Below, in pieces: positions 36,046 through 44,328 of a stretch of 64,000 nucleotides of DNA (its first letter is position 1; each line of letters starts with the position of its first letter). Position numbers and translations under genes: made by a program. Source of the DNA: Lederbergia panacisoli (GTDB lineage Bacteria > Bacillota > Bacilli > Bacillales > Bacillaceae_C); assembly GCF_024626525.1 (NCBI RefSeq), contig NZ_JANJGU010000010.1:62001-126000 (forward strand). Reading direction: 5' to 3'. The notes under the pieces were generated by a model that saw only the letters and a program-made list of their open reading frames with translations, searched no databases and had not been told where the DNA came from.

Positions 36046-36059
36046 TTGACTATAGTCAA
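36046..36059. promoter_or_regulatory. 14-bp palindrome before the RNase H-like gene
   Basis: TTGACTATAGTCAA is a perfect 14-bp palindrome ending at the start of the long reading frame. It resembles a repressor operator or a -35 element (TTGACT). A related ACTATAATTGGGTCAA word lies about 130 nt upstream. Confidence 0.4.
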
Positions 36060-36082
36060 TGGAAGAAGGAGGAGAGGAACAC

Positions 36083-36655
36083 TTGGTAAAGCGGAATTAC
36101 CATTCAAAAGGTAACTACAGACAACAACTGATGAGGTGGCAGAAAAAGCCAACGAAAGGGGCCAGAGAGCGTTTTGAAAGTTGGTTATGGGATAGTGAGG
36201 TATTGCGTGTCTTTACCGATGCTTCCGAATTGCAACATCAAGGAATATTTGGGCTTGGGATCATTTTTGTTGGACAAGGGACTACATTGGTGAAATCAAA
36301 AAAACATTACAACCATGCAATGAGAAAAATGAATGTTTATGCCGAAATATTAGCGGTTGATTTTGCTTTGTCAAACGTAGAAGAAGTCCTGAACAACGAG
36401 TTTTATTTACCTTCAAAGGTACTAATATACAGTGATTGGAATGAAGTGGATAAATTAAACGATTCGCCAATGATTACAAAAGGAAATACTGCTATCAATG
36501 CTGTTGCAGAAAGAATATATGAAAAGAAGTCGCTGTTTTCAATCTCTAATCCAACCGTTGAATTAGAAATCCTATCCATGGATAAAGAGGAGAAAGTATT
36601 TAATCCGTTTTATAAGGGCTCACACAATGCAGCGAGGAGAGTAATTGGAATATAA
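36083..36655 (+). CDS. RNase H-like protein
   Basis: About 190 aa. RNase H fold signs: VFTDASELQHQGIFGLGIIF (first catalytic Asp in the first beta-strand pair), NVYAEILAVDFAL (catalytic Glu), VLIYSDWNEVD (second Asp) and NPFYKGSHNAARRV near the end in place of the usual H-N-x-A-D. The final Asp is replaced (HNAAR), so catalysis is uncertain. A 30-aa basic N-terminal extension may bind nucleic acid. TTG 36083 follows GGAGGAGAGG; ATG 36059 is alternative. 36 nt before the next gene. Confidence 0.7.
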   Translation: MVKRNYHSKGNYRQQLMRWQKKPTKGARERFESWLWDSEVLRVFTDASELQHQGIFGLGIIFVGQGTTLVKSKKHYNHAMRKMNVYAEILAVDFALSNVEEVLNNEFYLPSKVLIYSDWNEVDKLNDSPMITKGNTAINAVAERIYEKKSLFSISNPTVELEILSMDKEEKVFNPFYKGSHNAARRVIGI

Positions 36656-36691
36656 ATTACTAAATTATACAAGGCAATGAGGGTGAATTTT

Positions 36692-38218
36692 ATGGGAGTT
36701 TACATTGGATTGGACATTGTGCCAAATGAAATAAATCAAGAAGATTGGCAAGAGGTTTTTGAGGAGACGTTACTATTGATTCAGGCGTATCCATTCGCCA
36801 CTTATTACGTGGATAATCTTGATGGCTTTAAAAGATTAGTTTTAGACCGTACTGAAGAGCAATACGTTGATAAATATGGCTTAAAGGAAAAGTATTGGAA
36901 TATAATTGGCGACTTAGAAAGTAAAGAAACAGGAGAGAGTTTCACCTTGTTTTCCAGTATAGCTAAATATAGTGAAGTGAAAGAAGAAAGATTAAAGGAA
37001 GATATTTTATTGGGTTTCCTAAATAAGGATGACTGGGGAGCAAGAGAGGTTTTCTATTCAAAGACTCAGGGCAAGAATTATCACAATTTCATTCTAGCTA
37101 TCGCTGCATTGATTGAGAACAGGTTTCCAATGTTTGCATGTTGCTATGGGAATATTTCCATCGAGCAGGCACAAAAGGCAGTAGATTGGGCTAACTCTCT
37201 TTTAGATAGGCCGATTGATTTACCTGTCCGTGTTAACCCTTCTAAGCTCTTAAAGCGTTTAGAAGTAATTGAGATAGAAGAAAAACGTCTTGAGGCACTA
37301 TACGAATTATCCATTGGTGTTAATGCAGAATTGGATGGTCTTATTGCTGAACAATTTACTATAAATACGGTTCGGAACTATTTCTCGAGAGAATTACAAA
37401 GATTCAAGAGTGCTGCACAACTCGGGGCTAGGCTAATTATCATCAGATACCTAAATACGGGACTTCCTTTAGAAATTCTTGTTGACATTTGTTGCTTTGA
37501 TAACAAAGGCCCAAGGTTTAAATCAATAGACTTTATCAAGGCAATCTGTTCGTCTTGGGTATTTATAGATCCGGAAATAAGAGAAGATATGGGGATTGCC
37601 AAGAGATGGGCCGATCTCCCTGACTCCATTGAGTCGCAATTTGGAAGTATATTCTTAGATTTAGGTTTTATAGGTAGGCATACAAGCAGATATATTGAAA
37701 AAAATGATCTTTTGTCAATATTTAAAGGAAAATTTTATAAGGAAAAGACTGAACAAATTGTAAATAAAGAATACCAAAAGTTAATTGAACGGTTAAAGAT
37801 TAAAAGACAGGAATTGAAAGAAGAATACACGGCTAATAGGGAAAAAAATGTCATAGACACCCTGGATTTGTTGGTGTTTTGGGATAACACATACATGATA
37901 AGTGAAAGCATCATGAATGTTATTGCAACCATAAAAGAGGCGGTTGAAGAAGACATGGCTAATAAGAGCAATTTAATTCAAATGATTGGGAATGCAGAAG
38001 AGCAAGGGCAATTAATCAAAGTGTTAAGCCAGCTAATCCAGGAACATCATAATCTGGTTTTAACAAGGGAGGCATGGGACTGGATTGAAAATGAAGCTAA
38101 TGATGTCATAAAACGCATGGTGATAATGTTACTGACTTTCGAGAGCGACGTTAATTTACGGAAACTCTACAAAGCACTCTTTGAAAATAAAGATTTGTTT
38201 TATACGTATTTAAAATAG
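36692..38218 (+). CDS. 508-aa protein of unknown function
   Basis: Not recognised. The N-terminal ~60 residues (GVYIGLDIVPNEINQEDW, then AYPFATYYVDNLDGF) look like an alpha-beta domain. Residues about 180-330 are helical with AQLGARLIIIRYLNTGLPLE, and about 345-400 form a coiled coil (KEYQKLIERLKIKRQELKEE). No enzyme motif is evident. ATG 36692 is set by GAGGGTG upstream. It is directly downstream of the RNase H-like gene and probably in the same operon. It may act with it. Confidence 0.6.
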   Translation: MGVYIGLDIVPNEINQEDWQEVFEETLLLIQAYPFATYYVDNLDGFKRLVLDRTEEQYVDKYGLKEKYWNIIGDLESKETGESFTLFSSIAKYSEVKEERLKEDILLGFLNKDDWGAREVFYSKTQGKNYHNFILAIAALIENRFPMFACCYGNISIEQAQKAVDWANSLLDRPIDLPVRVNPSKLLKRLEVIEIEEKRLEALYELSIGVNAELDGLIAEQFTINTVRNYFSRELQRFKSAAQLGARLIIIRYLNTGLPLEILVDICCFDNKGPRFKSIDFIKAICSSWVFIDPEIREDMGIAKRWADLPDSIESQFGSIFLDLGFIGRHTSRYIEKNDLLSIFKGKFYKEKTEQIVNKEYQKLIERLKIKRQELKEEYTANREKNVIDTLDLLVFWDNTYMISESIMNVIATIKEAVEEDMANKSNLIQMIGNAEEQGQLIKVLSQLIQEHHNLVLTREAWDWIENEANDVIKRMVIMLLTFESDVNLRKLYKALFENKDLFYTYLK

Positions 38219-38273
38219 CTGAAATGGCTTTGAAACTTTCCACATTAATGTAGTGGCAAAGGAGACAGAGGAC

Positions 38274-38348
38274 ATGGAAAAGTCTATTTTAGATGAAAAT
38301 CAATGTTCTACGTTGAAGATGTTGAATTTTTTTACAGGATATAGTTGA
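38274..38348 (+). CDS. possible 24-aa peptide
   Basis: MEKSILDENQCSTLKMLNFF plus four more codons to TGA. It has an AAAGGAG site 10 nt upstream, but is very short and has no homology that I can see. It may be a leader peptide for the DnaA-domain gene. Confidence 0.2.
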   Translation: MEKSILDENQCSTLKMLNFFTGYS

Positions 38349-38376
38349 GAAATAAATCTTGGAAGGAGTCAATAAA

Positions 38377-38937
38377 GTGGATCAATTGGAGAAGGAAAAC
38401 CGTGAGTTTTGGGAGATTATCCTGCAACAGATTGAAAAACGTCTATCAAAGCCAATGTACCAAACGTGGATTGCTCCATTATCGGGGAAAATAGTAGAAG
38501 GTAATACTATTATAATTAAAGCGAAAACTGAATTTGCCAAAGAGTGGATAATACAAAGATACTTGCATCATTTTACTGAAGTACTAAAAGAGTTGACAGG
38601 TCAAGAATTTAATTTGCAGGTTATCTATTTGCATACTAAAGAAGAAAGAAAGGAAAGCGATTCTTATTCTGCAATCGAGAAAAAAGTCATTGATGACGAT
38701 AGTAGCCAACAAAAATATAAAAAAGTAAGCGTTGAAATTCCTATAATTACTCCATCTAATCATTCAATCAGATTAAGAAGGGAAAATGAAAGGATTATAA
38801 GAAGTTTAAATCTCCCGTTAGCCGATGTAGATTTGTCGAATATGCAAAAAAGAATATATGCTAAAAATGAAAGAATTCGTGAAAAGCGTAAATGTCGGGA
38901 GAATGGAATATTTGGTTCGCTTTTTAGAAGTAAATAA
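38377..38937 (+). CDS. orphan DnaA domain-I protein
   Basis: About 186 aa. The first ~80 residues (REFWEIILQQIEKRLSKPMY, then QTWIAPLSGK and TEFAKEWIIQRYL) match DnaA domain I, which mediates oligomerisation and contacts with DnaB-type helicase or initiation regulators. The AAA+ and DNA-binding domains are missing; the rest is a hydrophilic linker ending in a basic tail (RIREKRKCREN, then GSLFRSK). It could recruit host replication proteins to the element or titrate host DnaA. GTG 38377 is preceded by GGAAGGAG; TTG 38359 is less likely. Confidence 0.8.
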   Translation: MDQLEKENREFWEIILQQIEKRLSKPMYQTWIAPLSGKIVEGNTIIIKAKTEFAKEWIIQRYLHHFTEVLKELTGQEFNLQVIYLHTKEERKESDSYSAIEKKVIDDDSSQQKYKKVSVEIPIITPSNHSIRLRRENERIIRSLNLPLADVDLSNMQKRIYAKNERIREKRKCRENGIFGSLFRSK

Positions 38938-38963
38938 TTGTAATGAAAGTGGGGGGCATCAAT

Positions 38964-39164
38964 GTGAGTAAATTGAATCAAACAAGAACATTTAAGGAAA
39001 CTGGGAATTCTATTCCTATTAGAGTAAACGGTACATCAACAAAACAAGTAAAAGTGACTTTTGGTAAAGTAACAGAATCCATTGTAACAAGAAAAGTCCG
39101 GGAAAAAAACGAGCGGATTATTGAATGGTATCAATTTATTAAAAATGAACCATTTCATGGGTAA
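38964..39164 (+). CDS. 66-aa hypothetical protein
   Basis: Read as SKLNQTRTFKETGNSIPIRV, then NGTSTKQVKVTFGKVTES and EKNERIIEWYQFI. Basic N-terminus and a helical end; no family recognised. The start is GTG 38964 after AGTGGGGGG; ATG 38943 is possible. It lies 26 nt after the DnaA-domain gene in the same direction. Confidence 0.5.
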   Translation: MSKLNQTRTFKETGNSIPIRVNGTSTKQVKVTFGKVTESIVTRKVREKNERIIEWYQFIKNEPFHG

Positions 39165-39240
39165 AAAAATAGATGCTATTAAAAAACAATCGCCAGAGGA
39201 TTGGGTGTGGGCTAGGGCGACTACTGAAGCATTGATTTGA
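39145..39240 (+). CDS. possible 31-aa protein
   Basis: Overlaps the end of the previous gene by 20 nt in another frame: MNHFMGKKIDAIKKQSPEDW, then VWARATTEALI and TGA. The sequence is protein-like and positioned for translational coupling. Too short to be sure. Confidence 0.35.
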   Translation: MNHFMGKKIDAIKKQSPEDWVWARATTEALI

Positions 39241-39320
39241 TGCAACGTAATTTGGAAAATACACAGGGATTTGGAAAAGGAAAATTGAAAAAGGGGGACA
39301 ATTGAGAGGTGCAAAAAAGT

Positions 39321-39713
39321 ATGAGTAACTACGAGGAGTTTTATACAAAAGCATGGCATGGAATGGCACCTGAGACAAGAGGATTTGTAGTTTGTTCAGT
39401 GAGTGAAGCAACCCATGTGGTGTTTTCGGAAACTGACTTGAGGTTAGCTGGAAAAGATGGAGAAAATCTTTCTAATAACCGTGTCTATCCGATTACAAAG
39501 ACTGTGGAATCGGCCGACTATTCAATAATTGACGATAAAGGTCAAGTGATTATTGGATTTGATTTGTTTATTCCTTGTGAATATTTAAAGGAAAACCACG
39601 GGAGAAATATAGATAAAAGGAAAGAAGAATATACAACTAAAATCGTTTCACTGTTGGAGTACAAAATAAAAAGGAAATACAAAAATGTTGGGGTGAAAAG
39701 ATGTCACAGATAA
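39321..39713 (+). CDS. 130-aa hypothetical protein overlapping tnpB
   Basis: Reads MSNYEEFYTKAWHGMAPET, then RGFVVCSVSEATHVVFSETDL and IPCEYLKENHGRNID, ending KNVGVKRCHR. No family recognised. ATG 39321 follows GAGAGG. Its last 13 nt overlap the tnpB start, in the reverse of the usual IS layout where tnpB lies downstream of a left end hairpin. Confidence 0.55.
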   Translation: MSNYEEFYTKAWHGMAPETRGFVVCSVSEATHVVFSETDLRLAGKDGENLSNNRVYPITKTVESADYSIIDDKGQVIIGFDLFIPCEYLKENHGRNIDKRKEEYTTKIVSLLEYKIKRKYKNVGVKRCHR

Positions 39714-40777
39714 TCACTGTACAAATTAAAATATTACCTACGAAAGAACAGGCTTCTGTTTTGGAACGTATGAGTAAGACATATATTCAGGCGATTAATA
39801 CTCTTGTATTTGAAATGATAACAGAAAAGAAAAGTACAATGAAATCAAGCAAAGATATTCATGTCCCTCTGCCAAGTGCTGTGAAAAACCAAGCAATAAT
39901 AGATGCAAAAAGTGTATTTAAGAAAGCCAGGAAAAATAAATATAAGAGTGTTCCTGTATTAAAAAAGCCAGTGTGTGTGTGGAACAATCAGAGCTATTCT
40001 TTCAATTATACCCATATTTCAATACCAATCATGGTCCATGGCAAAGCATCTAAAACACCTATTCGGGCTTTGGTAGTTGATAAAGATCATCGAAACCTTG
40101 AGTTATTAAAGCATAAATTAGGAACGCTTCGAATTACAAAGAAGGGAAATAAATGGATTGCCCAAATATCCATAACAATTCCTACTACCCCAAAAATTGG
40201 AACAAAAGTTATGGGTGTGGATTTGGGGTTAAAAGTTCCTGCTGTTGCCGTAACAGATGATGAAAAAGTACGTTTCTTTGGCAACGGCAGAAAAAATAAA
40301 TATAAGAGACGAAAGTTTCGTTCAGAACGGAAAAAGTTAGGCAAAAGGAAAAAGTTAAATGCTATAAAACGTTCAAGGGACAGGGAACAGCGTTGGATGC
40401 AAGATCAAGACCATAAGATAAGCCGCTCAATTGTTAATTTTGCTAAAGAAAATAAAATTACTGTCATTCGTTTAGAACAATTAGCGAATATCAGACAGAC
40501 GACAAGAACCAGTCGTAAAAACGAAAAGAATTTGCACACATGGTCATTCTATCGCCTATCTCAATTCATTGAATACAAAGCGAACTTAGAAGGTATTAAA
40601 GTTGAATATGTGAATCCTGCATACACAAGTCAAACATGCCCTAAATGTTCTGAAAATAATAAAGCACAAGACAGAAAATATAAGTGTAAATGCGGATTCG
40701 AGAAGCATAGAGACATAATCGGTGCTATGAATATACGATATGCACCTGTGCTTGATGGTAAAAGTCATTCAGCCTAA
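39701..40777 (+). CDS. tnpB: TnpB-family RNA-guided nuclease (IS200/IS605 type)
   Basis: 358 aa. RuvC catalytic residues are intact: Asp in GVDLGLKVPAVAV (~172), Glu in VIRLEQLANI (~262) and Asp in HRDIIGAMNI (~343). Zinc finger CPKCSEN ... CKCGFEKHRD. Basic central stretch and N-terminal HTH-like region are normal. No tnpA is nearby. It starts inside the upstream gene, so it depends on that gene's translation. ATG 39701 follows GGGGTGAAAAG. Confidence 0.9.
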   Translation: MSQIITVQIKILPTKEQASVLERMSKTYIQAINTLVFEMITEKKSTMKSSKDIHVPLPSAVKNQAIIDAKSVFKKARKNKYKSVPVLKKPVCVWNNQSYSFNYTHISIPIMVHGKASKTPIRALVVDKDHRNLELLKHKLGTLRITKKGNKWIAQISITIPTTPKIGTKVMGVDLGLKVPAVAVTDDEKVRFFGNGRKNKYKRRKFRSERKKLGKRKKLNAIKRSRDREQRWMQDQDHKISRSIVNFAKENKITVIRLEQLANIRQTTRTSRKNEKNLHTWSFYRLSQFIEYKANLEGIKVEYVNPAYTSQTCPKCSENNKAQDRKYKCKCGFEKHRDIIGAMNIRYAPVLDGKSHSA

Positions 40778-40922
40778 GATGCTATATGCACTGTCTTAGG
40801 AGGGGCAATGGGATGCCCTCACCTTGAGGACTGTTCAAAACAGAAATGGACTGCGAACGATAAGTCATTCAAGAATCCCGCAGGAGTAATCTGCTTTCCC
40901 GTTTACCGAGTGGGAATCTCAA
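40700..40922 (+). ncRNA. predicted omega (guide) RNA at the tnpB 3' end
   Basis: TnpB guide RNAs cover the tnpB 3' end and downstream sequence. Here the downstream part has a GAATCCCGCAGG segment, then CCCGTTTACCGAGTGGG (hairpin CCC-GTTTACCGAGT-GGG) and ends GAATCTCAA at 40922, like known IS605-type RNA ends with TCAA or similar. The next bases (starting CGAATCATATACC) would be the guide. Confidence 0.5.
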
Positions 40923-40977
40923 CGAATCATATACCTATTTAAGATATGCCGTAAATAGGACGTTGGTCTTCTTATTA

Positions 40978-41352
40978 AGGGTATTTTTTTTGAATGATGA
41001 AGACAAGAAATCAAAAGGAAAAGTAAAACAAATAGTTGTCGGGTTCATGGACGGAAAAAACAGAAATATTAACCGTGAAGCATTTATGCTTTGCGGTTTT
41101 TTGTCGGTGGTTTTATAGTTTCAGCCGTGCAATACATTACCTTTACCGTTGTAATAAAAAATGGCCTTGTAGAACGGACAAGTGTGAATATTATTCTTTA
41201 CAACAACATAGCATGCCTTACTTCATCCTCACAATGGTAATAATCAATGTGTTGTGTAGTCATATAAATTAGTTCGGGATGGGAAAAGTTAGCCCCCTTA
41301 AACCCATGATAGTAAAGGGATTGCTTATTCCACACAAATAAATACAAAGGAG
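40978..41352. other. intergenic stretch after the omega RNA
   Basis: Contains a possible 42-aa frame (TTG 40990 to TAG 41118, KGKVKQIVVGFMDGKNRN), but it runs through the terminator at 41071-41103 and is doubtful. The longer plus frame to 41272 has no ribosome binding site. I see nothing else. Confidence 0.3.
41071..41103 (+). terminator. Rho-independent terminator after tnpB
   Basis: AACCG-TGAAGCA-TTTA-TGCTTTG-CGGTT followed by TTTTTGT. It probably ends the tnpB/guide transcript. Confidence 0.7.
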
Positions 41353-41361
41353 ATGGTTTCA

Positions 41362-42405
41362 TTGATTCACACGTTTGAATTATTTATCCCCGTAAGCAGT
41401 GACGATATTAAGCAAATCTTCTCTAAGTACGGGATTAGAGTAAACAAGTACCGGTACATTCGTGCAGCAGTTAAAGAGCTGAATAAAGAAGTAAAGAATG
41501 TTTTTCCAGCATATGCTATTGTTCGCACTTGGGAACATATGTATTTAGATGGTATTTGGTATTTACAATTCAAGGTCGATGCAGTAAAGGTGTTGAATAG
41601 AAGTACAATTACAGAAGAAGACTATGAATTGATAGAGTTAGATATTCGTAAATTCCTTACTTGGCATTTCGGATTTTCTGATTACTATGATTACCATACG
41701 CTCACAAGGATTGATTATCGAATTGACGTAAAGGTCCCGAATCCCCAGCACCGGGAATTGCTATTCCACTTACTTGAAAAGTACACAGTTAAATACGCCT
41801 ACAAAGAGAAAATTAAATATGGTAAGGATGAAAATGGTGATCCACTAAAATATGAAACGTCACAGTATCATAAATGCAAGAGTACAGAGCTGGTAATCTA
41901 TAGTAAAGAGGATGAAAGGATAGCTAAGGGAGAGCAAATACAACCTTACGATGAAAATATAGTCAGATATGAGCTGAGATTGAAAAACAGGCACTTAAAT
42001 TCTATGAAAAGGGAAGATAAGGGAGGGAAGGGGAGACCAAAGCAATTGAAAGTCTATTTTTCAAGCGAACTTATGAAAGAGTATATGGAAAAGCACGTAA
42101 TACCTATTGTCCATACTGGTGATTATTATAAAATCACCGAGGCCGAAAAAATAATTGCAAATAGTTCCTACTCGCAAAGAAAAAAGGAAAGCCTTCGAAA
42201 ATTCCTAGTTATTGTCTCCAAAGGTAACATTGATACCCCTCTTAAAAAGTCAAAGGAAGAGGGAGGCATATCTAAACCTACCAATCGACAATATCTACGA
42301 GATCTTGCTAATCTCGGGATAAACCCAATTCTTATCCCCAAAAATTTCACCACTGAAAACTACACTTCTTTTCCAAGTTTCCTAGAAAACCCATTCAAAA
42401 TCTAA
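41362..42405 (+). CDS. Rep-type replication initiation protein
   Basis: About 347 aa. TLTRIDYRIDVKVPNPQHREL, STELVIYSKEDERI and IVRYELRLKNRHLNS match the phage/plasmid replication protein group (rolling-circle Rep_trans/gene II-X like); ELRLKN is the usual strand after the metal-binding part. A tyrosine nucleophile cannot be assigned with confidence (candidates in the second half). Its presence suggests the excised element can replicate. TTG 41362 is 9 nt after AAGGAG; ATG 41353 overlaps that site. Confidence 0.65.
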   Translation: MIHTFELFIPVSSDDIKQIFSKYGIRVNKYRYIRAAVKELNKEVKNVFPAYAIVRTWEHMYLDGIWYLQFKVDAVKVLNRSTITEEDYELIELDIRKFLTWHFGFSDYYDYHTLTRIDYRIDVKVPNPQHRELLFHLLEKYTVKYAYKEKIKYGKDENGDPLKYETSQYHKCKSTELVIYSKEDERIAKGEQIQPYDENIVRYELRLKNRHLNSMKREDKGGKGRPKQLKVYFSSELMKEYMEKHVIPIVHTGDYYKITEAEKIIANSSYSQRKKESLRKFLVIVSKGNIDTPLKKSKEEGGISKPTNRQYLRDLANLGINPILIPKNFTTENYTSFPSFLENPFKI

Positions 42406-42427
42406 GAAGTATATGAAAATTAAACTA

Positions 42428-42471
42428 AGGGTGCCTAAAATTGTTGTAGCTAACATTATAGGCACCTTTCT
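42428..42471 (+). terminator. Rho-independent terminator of the Rep gene
   Basis: Arms GGTGCCTA and TAGGCACC around a 21-nt loop, then TTTCTT. About 25 nt after the Rep stop. Confidence 0.7.
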
Positions 42472-42492
42472 TCCGCTGGTGAATTTATACAT

Positions 42493-42530
42493 GAAAAAAC
42501 GAGAGCTGTTCATTGCTCCCGTTCGTTCTC
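42493..42530 (-). terminator. Rho-independent terminator of the 42510 gene
   Basis: On the minus strand ACGGGAGC pairs with GCTCTCGT, followed by TTTTTTCATG. The hairpin includes the last codons and stop of the gene. Confidence 0.7.
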
Positions 42531-43022
42531 TGGCTTATATCTGTTCATTGCGTCAATTAGTGCTTGTGCAATAAGATCTTGGGTTTTTAGATGAGGGTAA
42601 AAATCCTCGCAAAATCCAGTGAATTGCTCGTAAACATCATTGTTCATACGGATGCTTTTATTGACAAACTTAGCATCCTTACTATAGATGCGTTTATCAA
42701 GCAGTAAAAGCCCTTGTTCTTCAAACTGCTTAACTAGCTTTTTTAGTGTATCTACATTTTGTTTGATAAAGGATATTTCATCGTTGTCCCCACTCTGTAA
42801 CTTTTTTACCGCTTGTTCTCCTTCAGAACGGATAAACGGATAGTATTTCTTATCTGCCTTATGATAAATATAATCCCCTTCTCGCATGATTTTACTGAAA
42901 CTACTCGAAGGTATTTTTACGAGATTACTGATTTTCTTTAGATCATGATCCTTTAATAGTTTATTGACTACTTGTACTCTTTCTGCTGGTGACATTCCAA
43001 TGAATTTTTCTTTGTCCATCAT
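42510..43022 (-). CDS. probable DNA-binding regulator with C-terminal ribbon-helix-helix-like segment
   Basis: About 170 aa. The first half has PAERVQVVNKLLKDHDLKKI, then SNLVKIPSSSFSKIMREGDY, which reads as a helix-turn-helix. The C-terminal part, KSIRMNNDVYEQFTGFCEDF, resembles an RHH strand-helix. Similar two-part proteins accompany plasmid Rep genes in Bacillus. It is divergent from an XRE gene with a perfect dyad between them. ATG 43022 is set by AAAGGGG. Confidence 0.55.
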   Translation of the reverse strand: MMDKEKFIGMSPAERVQVVNKLLKDHDLKKISNLVKIPSSSFSKIMREGDYIYHKADKKYYPFIRSEGEQAVKKLQSGDNDEISFIKQNVDTLKKLVKQFEEQGLLLLDKRIYSKDAKFVNKSIRMNNDVYEQFTGFCEDFYPHLKTQDLIAQALIDAMNRYKPENEREQ

Positions 43023-43114
43023 TAGCACAACCCCTTTCATTTTGTAAAGCTAATATATGATAGACGGTAAGACGAAAATTATTCTTCCTATGCAACAGAT
43101 AGGGTTATATTTTT

Positions 43115-43130
43115 GTAGACCCAGGTCTAC
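43115..43130. promoter_or_regulatory. perfect operator-like palindrome GTAGACC-CA-GGTCTAC
   Basis: Seven-bp arms with a 2-nt centre, in the divergent region between the 42510 and 43190 genes. A related half-site TGATAGTAGA lies just downstream. It is the expected binding site of the XRE or the 42510 protein. Confidence 0.6.
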
Positions 43131-43189
43131 TATATGATAGTAGAAAAAACTGGGACCAGGAAAAGCTGGTTATATTAGGAGGATGCACA

Positions 43190-43489
43190 ATGGGAGCGAG
43201 AGAAGGAATAGTAATGGATCAACAAACATTAGAAAGAGTCAGGAAAGCAGTCAATGATTTCGGTGGTATGATAAAAGATTATCGTGAGAAAAAAGTGTTG
43301 ACGCTTGAGTCTTTAGCAAGCAGGATAGACTGTAGTGCATCGTATATATTTAGAGCCGAAAGAGGGTCAAAGATAGTCCCAATCCATATGAGAGTTCGGA
43401 TCCTTGCCAAAGGTTTAAATTGGAAGGCTAGTGAGATTGAATACTTTTTGGTTGAGACCGTTAGGGAGTATGAACGGAAAAAGGGATAA
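43190..43489 (+). CDS. XRE-family regulator
   Basis: 99 aa with one Cro/CI-type helix-turn-helix (VLTLESLASRIDCSASYIFR, then AERGSKIVPIHMRVRILAK). GGAGG is 8 nt before ATG 43190. Divergent to the 42510 gene, with an operator-like dyad upstream. Likely controls maintenance or excision functions of the element. Confidence 0.8.
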   Translation: MGAREGIVMDQQTLERVRKAVNDFGGMIKDYREKKVLTLESLASRIDCSASYIFRAERGSKIVPIHMRVRILAKGLNWKASEIEYFLVETVREYERKKG

Positions 43490-43582
43490 AAATGATGAAG
43501 CTATTGCAAAGATGTATTGCGATAGCTTTTGTCATTTCACGATATATAATTAAAAATATGTTCATTTAAAGTACACCCTGTG

Positions 43583-43640
43583 CAAACAGACAAGAGTATA
43601 GTATTATTGGTACATAGATATGTTCAAACAGACTTGTTCA
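43583..43640. repeat. direct repeats upstream of the small resolvase (candidate res site)
   Basis: CAAACAGAC occurs at 43583-43591 and 43625-43633 (42 nt, about four helical turns apart). TGTTCA-type words also recur (43559, 43621 and 43635). Resolvase genes commonly lie beside their own sub-site array. Confidence 0.4.
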
Positions 43641-43659
43641 ATACATAGAGGTGAGAAAT

Positions 43660-44277
43660 TTGATTTTTGGGTATGCAAGGGTTAGCTCCAAAAACCAAAA
43701 TCTATCAAGGCAACTACAAGAGTTAAAAGAGTATGGTTGTGACCGAATATATCAAGAAAAACAATCCGGAAAGGATTTTGAACGACCAGTATATAAAGAA
43801 ATGCGTTCTAAAATGCGATTTGGTGATGTATTGGTTGTGCATGATTTAAGTAGGTTTGGCAGAAATAAACAGGAAATTATAGATGAATGGGAAGCTCTTG
43901 TTAAAGAAGAAATTGATATTGTTGTACTAAATATGCCCATCTTGGATACTCGGAAGTATAAAGAGCTTGAAGGCGTGGGGCAGTTAGTATCTGATTTGGT
44001 GCTTACCCTATTGTCATGGATGGTGGAAGAGGAAAGAACACGTATTAGAGTTGCTCAGAGAGAGGGCATCGAAATTGCGAAGAGACAGGGTAAGTTTAGA
44101 GGCGGTAAAAAGAAATATCATAAGAATGCTAAAGGTAAGGATAGAGTTATCTATGATAAGGTTGTAGAATTATTACAAGATAATGTAAGCGTAATGGATA
44201 TTCATAGAGAGGTAGGCATTTCAAGAAATACAATATATGCAATAAAGAATGACATTTCTAAAATAGCTGCTACTTAA
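43660..44277 (+). CDS. small serine recombinase (resolvase/invertase type)
   Basis: About 205 aa. Ser9 in IFGYARVSSKNQNLSRQL, DVLVVHDLSRFGRNKQEI, and LTLLSWMVEEERTRIRVAQREG (E-helix), then a Hin-like HTH (VSVMDIHREVGISRNTIYAI). It is of the classic Tn3/Hin size, unlike the two large recombinases. TTG 43660 is 8 nt after GAGG; GTG 43651 overlaps it. Could resolve dimers of the circular form. Confidence 0.9.
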   Translation: MIFGYARVSSKNQNLSRQLQELKEYGCDRIYQEKQSGKDFERPVYKEMRSKMRFGDVLVVHDLSRFGRNKQEIIDEWEALVKEEIDIVVLNMPILDTRKYKELEGVGQLVSDLVLTLLSWMVEEERTRIRVAQREGIEIAKRQGKFRGGKKKYHKNAKGKDRVIYDKVVELLQDNVSVMDIHREVGISRNTIYAIKNDISKIAAT

Positions 44278-44328
44278 ATTGGAAAATATAATAGGGCACC
44301 ATACTTATATGGAAAAGAGGTAGGTAAT

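Noticed and set aside
41036-41272. 78-aa plus-strand frame downstream of tnpB
   Set aside because: No ribosome binding site, runs through a strong terminator, and low protein character.
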